A stretch of DNA of 64,000 nucleotides, from NCBI GenBank assembly GCA_036172665.1, contig CM069872.1, forward strand, positions 37,558,101 through 37,622,100. Reading direction: 5' to 3'. Below are positions 48,978 to 58,269 of this stretch, piece after piece. Both the position numbers and the translations under genes were made by a program. The notes under the pieces are model-generated. The model did not search any database. It had not been told where the DNA came from and worked only from the letters and a program-made list of their open reading frames with translations. The stretch comes from Prosopocoilus inquinatus. Lineage: Eukaryota > Arthropoda > Insecta > Coleoptera > Lucanidae. The first letter of the stretch is position 1; every line of letters starts with the position of its first letter.

Positions 48978-51719
48978 TATATTACCGATTCACATTTTAT
49001 GTAGACCAGTACCGGATCCGAGTGAATTTTATTTAAGTATTTAAATTGAATATTTTAGTAACGGATCATTTTAAACATTTTTAATTGGAGTAAGATTTGA
49101 CTTTTATAAAGTAATAGTTAAAGAAAGCTTTTAATGAATATACCAGGACTCAATTAATTCAATTTGAATTATACTGACACTCTGATGATTTTAATAAAAA
49201 TTATGGCTTATTAATATTAAAAATTTTTAAAATGACCCGAGATTTCCTTCTTATAGTTATTTTAGGATGACGGGCCACTACCACTGGTATATACATATTT
49301 GTGTGTTTTAAAATGTGTTTTAAGTGCGCCCTGTTGTTTTGCTACGACCACTAATTATTTTGAAACCACAAGTGCAAACGTTCTGATGAAAGTTTTCCGA
49401 ATTTTGGCCCACTCAGTGAACCTTGGAAAGCGGTTCTGCAGTTGCGTAGAAATCAACTACGGTTTCACTCCCTGGCGCCATTGAACTGAACACAACCCAT
49501 CTCCATTTGAATTCTAGCTCGAGACAGCTGATAGTATCTCTCAGCGCTAACTTGCAACCGTTTTCGTTAATTAGTCAGGAGGTAACGTAATTACATTCAG
49601 GTGGTAGCACAACGCCGTGTTTCGCCTAAGTGTGCCCACTTTTATAACATTATAGCAAAAGAAATCGGTGTCGCCGCGCTATGTGTGCGACAGTCGTAAG
49701 TCTCGCGCTCGGTTCTCGGTCTTCAGAGAGATTCACTATTTCAAGTAAAAATAAAACCTGGGAAACTCATAGTAATATATGTAAAAATAAACTCTGAAGT
49801 TGACGTTATCGACCCTTCATGGTATAAAATCTAGTTGATGAATATCACATGGTTTGTAGTCTCACCTAAAACGACCTGCAAGATTTTTTTATTTAAAAAA
49901 AACTTATACGTTAAGCCGTAACGAAAGATGACAGTAAAATTGCTCCGTGTAAGGATAATTGATATTAATGACGTACCAGAAGGACTACAGAAAAAAAAAG
50001 TATTGTAACGAAAGTCGAATAAAGCGAAATTAAAATTTGACGACGCTTCGAGACTGTTAATAATACTAAAAATGGAAGATTTAGCGAATGTGATAACTCC
50101 CCTTGACAATGAGAGTCTGTAATAATGGCGTAATTGAAGCACCGAAAACTGAAACAACTAAGTTTTCGTTAACACCTTAAGTAAGGCATATCAAATACGT
50201 TCATCCTGACATAAACACCCGGAGTAGAGTATTATTAAATACACCTGCACCTGTAATCATCTGCACGTCAGGTTCTCAAATTAAAGCGGATCTCCGAGTT
50301 GATTGCTTCGAACGAACGCCAGCAGCGATCCAGAAAAGGAATGCGCTTTGTTTTTATTAGTGCAAGAGCAGTAACTCGCCTCCTTTTGTGCATTTGTTAT
50401 CGTGTGTATAATTAGCTTTTTCGGCCCGGCCCTGTACACTGTCGCGTTTTGTTAAACTTTTTCAATTTGTGTAGCCGGACCGGACTATAAAATATTCAGC
50501 TCCCTGATGCCACAAAACACACTGCTACAAATTCCCAACTAGCGGTAATTAATTGGGAAACACTCTGCGATTCTTCGAACAGATTTATTATTATTCCGAA
50601 GCGGCGGCGGTGGCTTGATTAATCGAACTTTGCTCTGTTTACCATTAATTTGGTTGCAATGGCGTTTGATTGATTTAAGGTGCCGGGCCTATAAATTTTC
50701 TTCTCCTTCTTCTCGTGTTCGCATTAGCATAATCTACTGGTGAACAGAATCAATTTCGGCGGTAGTTATTTAACGCCGTTCCTCTAACTGATCTATATGA
50801 TAATAACGCGTCCACTGATTAACTACATATCATATTCCAATATCAGGGTGATTAAATATGTTTGTGATAATAATTATACACAGCGTACGGCTTAATTAAC
50901 CTGTTTGAGTTAAACAGACTTCGTCATAAATCATAAGGAAATTAATCTTGTACATGGACATTTCAGATTTCAATGGAATAACAGTGAGAGTACGAAAATT
51001 ACTGCCTAGTTTTAAATGAGCAAGTTTCTTTACAATGTAAATTAATATTTTCGCTTAGCAACATATTAAAAGTAAAACACGAGTTCTTGCATAAATAAAC
51101 TCGCAAGCTTCAACCAACGAAGATAAATATCTCGAAGGCTGAGGAGGATATATCATGGAGTTCGTTAGGAGGACGAAATGCTCGATGCTTAGTAAGCAGA
51201 GATTAGCCGAACAATGTAAGCAGCCTCGAGATAACGGAATTTTGTTACGTGCGACGGCAGTGGTTCTTAACGCGACTTGTTCCGTACGTTGCTGAGGAAC
51301 TCAAAACTGTTCATGTATTTTTCGAAATTTTTAATATAACGTACAGTTAGAAGTATTTTCCTTTTAAACCAAAGCCCCTTGGGACGAACGGGATCATTAA
51401 TTCAGTGACGTACATTATAAACAACGTTTTCAGGATAAATATTTTCATAGGTGGGTGAGGGAATTACATTAAAAATAACAGTATTTTGTATATATTTATT
51501 GTAATTTGAATAATAAAAGAATTATTGACGCACTTTCTGTTCCATCAAAAATTTAATAATTATTGCTGCGTTAACTCGTAGCAACTTATATAAAAACGAA
51601 CGAATTCACCAGTAAAAGACTTTTTATTTATGCAAAAAATATATGAATTATATAAGTCAATCAATAATATTATATCAATCAATAATAATTGTTTCTTTTT
51701 ACAAGGTAATAAGATCTGC
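48978..51719. other. Non-coding; CpG-rich block at 50270-50900
   Basis: The block 50270-50900 contains several TAATTA/ATTAAT cores (near 50543, 50612, 50645) and no protein-like frame. Nothing is recognised in the rest. Confidence 0.3.
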
Positions 51720-53475
51720 ACTTCTTAACATTCTCCCAGCTTCAGTGGTTGTAATAACTACTCAACATATTCTTAAAAATGAAACATTTCTGATTTTCTT
51801 TAAAAAAAAGGAACCCTGCTAAATCAACGCCACTTATCTCAAATACGCGGAAATTTTTAACTCGATCTGTAGGCGCAATACAGTGGGAACAATTTCCATC
51901 GTCTTAATAGTCTGTCTTTTGCAGACAATACAGTCCGCTACGACAGATCTCACAGCCCTTCTTCCACCAAGAACCCAATACTTTTCCCTAAGAATATTCA
52001 GAAGAATTTGAACACCTGCATTACAATTCTTTTTGTTTTCATTTATAATTAATCTCTTCTCAACTGGATGTTGTTTAGGGATATCTGAAATTGAAATAGT
52101 CGTTACTGTTATATTTTTTGTTTATATTCTCAAGAAACCACATTCATCAGTTAAAATATCTAAATTTGATAGCTTATCGACAGAAGCACTATTAAATTGA
52201 ATTTGAAATGAATTTTAATACTTCTTTCTCCGCAAATTCTATCTCCTCAAATTCCAGTTCTCCTCTTCTTCGTAAACATAATTGCCTTCCTTTTATCAGC
52301 TCAGAATTTTTTTTATTTTTCATTGTAAAGTGTGTCCTTACTCGGCCAGTTCAATTCAGATTATTAGAGCTGACCCTTCCACCATTTTCCTTCCAGCAAT
52401 TACTTCGTACTATAACCTCTTGAAAGAAGATCTGTGGGATTCAGTTTTCCAAGGACATATTTCCAAGAGTTCAAGTCGGTTAGCTTTCTAATCACAGCAA
52501 TTCGATTTCTAACGAACACACTCCAGTTACTTTCTCGATGAATTCAAGCAGGGACTGTACTTGAATCACTCCAATAGTGCTTAGGTAAGGAAATCCAATC
52601 TAAAACGATTTCTCTAGCAAATGCATCAGAGACTGGTTGAATACGCGTTGTTAAGCTTAGTTCTTAGCGTTATTAAGCTTAGTTCTTTTAATACAGGTTT
52701 CTGTAGCAAATATTGTCCTTCATTCTTAAATCAATCTTCTGTGACTTCTTCCACAATGCCTTCTGTGAGCAATTCTTTACTAACATTGTCATATAAGAGA
52801 AATCAGACACTAATCTCATACAATACTTTTGTTTTCTGGTAAGGGCAGATCATCTTCACCCTAGGCAAGTGAACTTCATAAAGCCTTTCTTCATTAAAGG
52901 TTACCGTCTGCATGAAATGAACTTTAGTGGCCGATATTCTTTCTTCTTGACTTTTTTTCTGAAGGTTCAAGAATACCAGTAGTCTCTAATGCCCACAAAT
53001 CAGCTACGTTTGCATTTTGAATAAACATGGATATTGCATTAACAGATGTTACTGTTAACAGTAACATCTGTTAATGCAGTATTACTAATTACCTCTTTTC
53101 CAGGAACCCTTCCCATAATAGTCCAATCGAGAAGTGTTTCTATTGCTACTAATCCAGAAGATAACTGAATTCTTCGTCCGGTATACAGTTTACCAACAAC
53201 ATCAACACCAATTAAAATGCCAATCGGTCCTGCGTTATCTTCTACATCACTCAAATAAATTTTTTGTGCAGTCAATTTTCGATGCCACAGTCCTTCAGTG
53301 ACATGAGAATTTTTTCGCAAATGACATTTTGATCTAAAGCAAAAAAATTATATCTATATTCGCCATTTATGCTCTTAAGATGAATTTGATGACGTTTCTG
53401 TGTGCGTTCAGAAGATTTCACATGTCCAAAAAGAGAGTGAACTAATTTTTCTTCGCCTTCTTGCCTATACTTCAT
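51720..53475 (-). pseudogene. BEL/Pao LTR-retrotransposon pol remnant
   Basis: Minus-strand order is that of a BEL/Pao polyprotein. The aspartic protease-like domain comes first (KLVHSLFGHVKSSERTQKRH, 53450-53380; ALDQNVICEKI, near 53310; GPIGILIGVDVVGKLYTGRR, 53230-53170; ETLLDWTIMGRVPG, near 53120). Next is the linker LWALETTGILEPSEKKSRR (about 53000-52940) and the start of the RT region (KVHFMQTVTF, EVHLPRVKMI, GIVEEVTED). The RT core including YVDD is missing. The RNase H-like tail YWSDSSTV, WSVFVRNRI, LGKLNPTDLLSRGY follows (52580-52400). Last is the integrase zinc region REKYWVLGGRRAVRSVVADC (near 51990), then GVDLAGFLF (near 51830) with the first integrase aspartate. Stops and shifts throughout; no LTRs seen. 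Confidence 0.8.
53035..53078. repeat. Perfect 44-bp palindrome in the BEL/Pao remnant
   Basis: TGCATTAACAGATGTTACTG plus TT is followed immediately by its exact reverse complement. It lies where protease coding passes into the linker, and one half is extra sequence relative to the expected coding, so it looks like a small inverted duplication. Confidence 0.95.
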
Positions 53476-53581
53476 ATTCTCTGCTAAACTGTTTAAAATA
53501 TAAGATCTTTGTGAAGATATATTAAGTAAAACGTACCTTTAATTCTAACTTTTATTTCATTGTTTTTTTTTGCTACAATAC

Positions 53582-53690
53582 GTTAAATGAATGTGATCGG
53601 GTAGAGCATGAATACCGGTGTTTTCGATAATGTGCAATGTGTATGTTAAATGAATGTGACCGCGTACTGCATGAATACCGAACGATTTTT
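53582..53690. repeat. Diverged tandem duplication, about 65-bp period
   Basis: GTTAAATGAATGTGATCGGG...GCATGAATACCG recurs about 64 bp later as GTTAAATGAATGTGACCGCG...GCATGAATACCG. Confidence 0.75.
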
Positions 53691-53810
53691 ACCGTGTATA
53701 AAACCGGAAAAAAAATTCCAAATACCGAAAATTTCGATATCTATATTAAAAAAATCAAATACTTAATAAATCATACTACCCTGTAATATTTTTAAGTTGT
53801 TATAATCTGT

Positions 53811-53957
53811 TTTTTAATTCGAGGAGTACTTTGAAATTTTGGCGCTAAAAACGAGCTTTGTTATTGGTCGAACAAGCTTTGTCATTGGTCAATTTAGGTC
53901 AACTACCGCTCGCTTTTAGTGCCAAAATTTCAAATTACTCCTTCGGATTAAAAAAAA
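53811..53957. mobile_element. 147-bp inverted-repeat element
   Basis: The left arm TTTTTTAATTCGAGGAGTAC and inverted right arm TTTTTTTTAATCCGAAGGAG continue through TTTGAAATTTTGGC and CTAAAA for about 45 bp. The interior has two loose direct copies of CTTTGTYATTGGTC. No clear target duplication. Confidence 0.7.
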
Positions 53958-55394
53958 AGTATGCATAGACTGTTTACAACAGGCAGAAAGTGCGTTCATT
54001 ATTTTCTATAATTTTCGTGGCACTTTCCTAACACTTACGAGAGGAAAGACAGACATTTTCTTTTGATTTTAGTGACTTAATTTATTTATTATTATTATTA
54101 CTCTATTATTATTTAACAAAAGTATTGACTATTTTTAATGCACTCGTGATAAAAAAATGCCAGACACCTGGCTTTTTCTGCTGCATGTTAAAAACAAGAC
54201 GTGTTTGAACATTTTGGTTACGATACTTACTATTATACGTACTATATACTATATGTATACTATACTATTATCAAAACATATTTATTAATTAGTAAAGATT
54301 AAGTTGTTGATTATTTGTTAAAGTTAAGTTAGTTTCTTGATTTAAGCTACCAATTAAATTAAATTTGTCTTTTGTTAACACATCTTATCCAAATTTAGTT
54401 TATCCTACTTTTTAATTTTATTATTTAACTAACTTTTATAATTACTATTAATCATATTTAATAAATAGTTATTGCTTACTCCTGACCAAGCTATCAAGCG
54501 ATAGTGAAACGTTGAGTGCTCCTTCCGATTTTACAGTGTCCATTTAATGTTTAAAAACTATTTTCTCATAAATTTCATCGGAAAACAGTTGATTTCAGTT
54601 ATTGCTTACGTGAGTGTGTATAATTTTTTCGACACATACTTTATTCTCTTGTTTGTTCATGTAGTGTTGCATATGAAATAAAGATTATTTTTAATATTAT
54701 TCACACATGAAACCACAAAAAAATGGTTGGTTAGAAAAATAGCAGTAAACTTCTCGCAAAAGAATAAACATTGTGAGTGAAAATTAGCAGAATCACAATT
54801 AACTTCAACATTCACATTTTCTGGTATAAAGCTTTTTAATATAACTGAAAATCGTAAAATAATTGACATTCTGTAATAACAGTGTCAATGGGGGATCATA
54901 ATACCATATATTTTTTTTTAATTTTAGATAATGGTTAGCCATGAAAAGCAAAGTACATTTAAATTTAGTCGTAGAGACGATATCACGGACAGGAAAAGAG
55001 AAAATTGAAAACCTACAATCAGAACTAAAGAAGTTATCGGAAATTCTACAGTAAATTTTTATTTATTGAGGTATTTCGCACTATATGTTTTGCTTTCCAG
55101 GGCCTCCCTTTATCTAAAATTTAAAAAATTGTACGGTAGAATGTATTTTAAGACCTTTAATTATATTGAAAAGCTCTCTGTAATTATGTTTTGTTAGATA
55201 TAAGCTCTTATAAGAATTCGGGGAAGTACCACACGATATTAAGATCTGTAATTGAAATAGAGTTGAATATTGTTTCTGGATCAAAGAAAGTCGCTTTATC
55301 GAATGCAGCTCGGGCTGCAATTAAATGAGATATACAAACAGCAATACGTGATCTCAAAATCTATGTACCATAAATTTCCGTTTCGTGCCTTACT
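53958..55394. other. AT-rich; degenerate hammerhead-like site inside
   Basis: No gene. Holds a TTA-rich microsatellite (about 54083-54117) and the hammerhead-like motif at 54477-54519. Confidence 0.35.
54477..54519 (+). ncRNA. Degenerate hammerhead-like motif of a second type
   Basis: Stem I UACUC/GAGUG (one wobble), core CUGACCA (54482-54488; G8 is C where CUGANGA is needed), stem II CUAUC/GAUAG with loop AAGC and one bulge, GAAA (54506-54509), a minimal palindromic stem III ACGU, and H17 = U54513. All parts are in the right order, but the core base change predicts inactivity. The sequence GATAGTGAAACGTTGAGTGC is shared with the hairpin at 45139-45214. Confidence 0.4.
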
Positions 55395-55637
55395 TTAGGA
55401 CTGGAAATGGAAAATGTAGTAGGTACCAAAACCCTCCAACTTTTTTAAATTTATTTAAAATGCAGTAGATAGGTTTATAACCTTGGAAATGTACTATGCT
55501 ACACGACGACTCTAAAGAGTTGCAACACGCGTTGATAGATTTCGCTAATGAGCAAGATTTGCCAAAAAGTGATTTTTTCAAAAAGTTGAAAAGTTTGCGC
55601 TTTAGCACTTACTACATTTTCCATTTCCAGTCCTCAA
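55395..55637. mobile_element. ~240-bp inverted-repeat element
   Basis: GGACTGGAAATGGAAAATGT and AGTA open both arms (left from 55398, right inverted from 55634), and pairing continues weakly to about 48 bp. Interior not recognised. Confidence 0.65.
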
Positions 55638-55707
55638 TAATTAAAAACCGATATGTCTGTTACGTTTTTTCTACTTTTGTTTTGACAAGGCATCGGTATT
55701 CCATGTT

Positions 55708-55880
55708 GTATAAGGTACTCGATCTTTGTCTAATAGCATTTTCCGCTGGCTTCACCGTGTGCACTGAGTATATCTCTATCTCGTTTTATCACATAAACCT
55801 GAACCGAGGTGGAAATACACTCAGTGCACACTAGTGCAGCCAATGGCAAACGCTATGACAGAGGTATTCCCCTAAGTTAA
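55708..55880. mobile_element. ~170-bp inverted-repeat element
   Basis: The left arm AATAGCATTTTCCGCTGGCT, then GTGTGCACTGAGTATAT pairs with inverted right arm CATAGCGTTTGCCATTGGCT, then GTGTGCACTGAGTGTAT. The outer left end AAGGTACTCGATCTTTGTCT resembles the terminus AAGGCACTCGATCTCT of the long-TIR elements at 56320-58269. Confidence 0.65.
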
Positions 55881-56172
55881 TATATCAGAAGTTATCTCCT
55901 ACGCTTGGATTTACATACACAAGGCCGAATGGCGCGCTCGTGGGGATATCCGTGCGGTTTCTCGTGACGTCAGACTAGACTGTGGCAATTTTGATTGGCC
56001 GCGCTCCACGGCGCATGCACAGTCGGTGCCGTTACCATAACAACGCAACTATTCTAATCATTTTGAATGATTTAAATGGAGCTTCAGCTTGGAAGAGTGA
56101 CGTAGACCTGAGACCCGTACGAAAAATATCGAATCCGTCCGATATTGCATGAGGCAACTTCCCATATACTAA
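55881..56172. other. Short CpG-richer spacer
   Basis: About 55930-56030 is CpG-rich (GGCGCGCTCGTGGGG, CGCGCTCCACGGCGC). No feature recognised. Confidence 0.3.
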
Positions 56173-56309
56173 GGGTGAGTTAAGTGAACGGTCAAATTGC
56201 ACAGAATCATCAAGTCAACGGTCCGACTAAAACCTCTGACCAATCACCAATTGAGAAAAGTGATCACGTGGTTTGGCCTGACCACTTCAACAGTTCACTT
56301 ACCGCAGCC
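56173..56309. mobile_element. 137-bp MITE with TAA target duplication
   Basis: The left end GGGTGAGTTAAGTGAACGGT and inverted right end GGCTGCGGTAAGTGAACTGT match over about 24 bp. TAA flanks both sides (56170-56172, 56310-56312), fitting PIF/Harbinger. Confidence 0.72.
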
Positions 56310-56997
56310 TAACTTTGCGTATTGCCATCATTTAACCTTGAACAAGCGGGTTGTCAAAAACGACAAATGAAATACATCATGCAAATCAAAACGCAAAAAT
56401 AACGCAAATCACTTTAATTTCTATTTAATTAATGCAAAGAATAAGTTTACAATAAACAAAGTATAAGTTTACAAAATATCTAGTCGTTAACGGTACGAAT
56501 AGGACACAATAAATGGAAAAATTAGCCAAAAACCACATGTCAGTACACTAGATGCTTTCCAGGTAAAATATTATAAATTTACTTAAATTCCAAAATTATT
56601 TCAAGGCATAAATCTTTAAACAGTTGACCATACAAACAGAAGTTTCAATAATTTAGCCAAAATCTAGTTATTAGCCTTGAAATTAAAAATTATTGATTGA
56701 TTATAATGTTCCATCACGTTCCATGTGTAGTTATGAGGTGCTGGATAATGGGACTAGGAAAATAACTGGATTTAGCAACTTCCAAAAACAATAAGAATAA
56801 AAATGAGGTTTAGGATTTAGTCCAGAAAACCGTATTTAACACCTGACTTAAATCAGGCACCTTTTAGGCAGAACTTTCAGATTTATTATATCATATCGCC
56901 ATCGTAGATACTGTGCATTGTTAAAAATTTATACTTTATGTCAATAAAATGGAAATTTAAACTATTTTGCGTCACCTTGATTTACATAAAATATTAC

Positions 56998-57274
56998 GTA
57001 ATGAATAGATAAAATAGCGACATCTTACGATCGCTTTTTGACCTGACATTGCAGTAGGATAGATAAATTGAAGCGATCGTAAGATGTCGCTATTTTATCT
57101 ATTCATTACTCTTACATCGCAATTGCGAATAAATTGGACAAGTCGTTTTTGTTTGCAGTGGGAATATCGAGCTACGTCTCTGCTGAAGAAGCCCCAAGCA
57201 GGGCTGAAACAGCTGTACAGAGGCTGCTCGAGGTTTTCACTGCAATCAAAAACGATTTGCACAAAATTTTTTAA
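56998..57274. mobile_element. Hammerhead-bearing repeat, copy 3, with 12-bp flanking duplication
   Basis: 277 bp. Module A and its inverse (57000-57035 and 57074-57109, 36-bp perfect arms) are followed by inverted module C with one hammerhead motif, ending at GCACAAAATTTTTTAA. ATAAAATATTAC occurs immediately before (56986-56997) and after (57275-57286). The intact counterpart in element X2 has only one such stretch, so this is a true target-site duplication of about 12 bp, of the variable length made by target-primed reverse transcription rather than a fixed-length DNA transposon. Confidence 0.8.
57167..57231 (+). ncRNA. Hammerhead ribozyme, intact core (copy 3)
   Basis: Outer stem I UCGAG (57167-57171)/CUCGA (57227-57231); internal loop CUACGU opposite GCUG; inner stem I CUCUG (57178-57182)/CAGAG (57218-57222). 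Core CUGAAGA (57183-57189) fits CUGANGA. Stem II AGCCC (57190-57194)/GGGCU (57201-57205), loop CAAGCA. GAAA 57206-57209. Stem III ACAGCUGU (57209-57216), H17 = A57217, so cleavage would follow that base. It keeps both the intact core and the internal loop of stem I that normally docks with loop II, making it the best candidate for activity in the window. Confidence 0.78.
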
Positions 57275-57340
57275 ATAAAATATTACAATTTGTCATTTTT
57301 GACAACTGATTTGTTCAAGGTCAAATACCTACTTGTACCT

Positions 57341-58195
57341 AAGGCACTCGATCTCTCTGTCTAAGGACACAGGTACTGCCATCATATGTTTTTGACACGC
57401 GACAGTGGGTATTTGACCTTGAACAAGTGGGTTGTCGAAAATGACAAACTGGAATATTTTATCTAAATCAAGACGAAAAATGAGGTAAATTACTTTAAAT
57501 TTCCATTTCATTGAGGCAAAATATAAATTTATAATAACTCCAAGCGTTTACAATAGGAATATGACATAATAAACTGAAAACTGTAAGTTTTTAATATTTA
57601 ACCGAACAAGAGTCAATTGCTATTATGAGAAACTAAGTTCTGTTTAAAAAGCATCTGTTTTGGTCAAGTATTACCTACGGTTCTTTGGACTGGACACTGA
57701 ACCTCGTTTTTATCCTCATTGGTTTTGGAATTTTGGAACTTGCTAAATCTAATTATTAAGTTCGGAAAATTACAATCAGTCGACAGTTTTTCTACTTTAA
57801 ATATTAAAAAATAAATCATTGAAACTTCTGTTCATACCGTTAACTATTTAGAAATTTATACATTGAAATAATTTTGGGGTTTTAAGTCCTGGTTTTAAGT
57901 GAATTTAATATTTTACTTGAAAAGGGTCCAATTTACTCACGTAAAACTCACGTAGGCTTTTCCATTTATTGTGTCATATTCGCACTATTAACGCTTAGAT
58001 GTATTATAAACTTATATGTTGTGTTAATAAAATAGAAACTTAAAGTGATTTGGGCCACATTTGCTGTCTGATTTACATAAAGTATTTAGCTTGTCATTTT
58101 TGACAACCCGCTTGTTCAAGGTCAAATACCTACTGTCAAGTGTCAAAACCATATGATGGCAGTACCTGTGTCCTTAAACAGAGATCGAGTGCCTT
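57341..58195. mobile_element. Long-TIR element X2 nested in X1
   Basis: 855 bp. The terminal inverted repeats are about 170 bp and begin AAGGCACTCGATCTCT at both ends, running through ACACAGGTACTGCCATCATA and TTGACCTTGAACAAG. ACTTGTACC lies on each side (57331-57339 and 58196-58204), a 9-bp target duplication, and removing the element restores the right arm of X1. Long TIRs with a 9-bp duplication suggest a Mutator-like non-autonomous element. No coding capacity. Confidence 0.82.
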
Positions 58196-58269
58196 ACTTG
58201 TACCCACTGTCGTGCGTTAAAAGTATATGATGACAGTACCTGTGACCTTAGGTAGAGACCGAATGCCTT

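Larger units (their letters stand above)
56320..58269. mobile_element. Long-TIR element X1, carrying two nested insertions
   Basis: The left arm (from about 56320, its outer part lost) reads GAACAAGCGGGTTGTCAAAA and ATCAAAACGCAAAAATAACG. The right arm is its inverse but is split: the inner part ends near 56997, the hammerhead repeat copy 3 follows (56998-57274), then TTGTCATTTTTGACAACTGA and GTTCAAGGTCAAATACCT, then the second element X2 (57341-58195), and finally the outer end GACAGTACCTGTGACCTTAG...GAATGCCTT at 58269. Without the insertions X1 is about 805 bp, close to X2. Non-coding. Confidence 0.75.
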
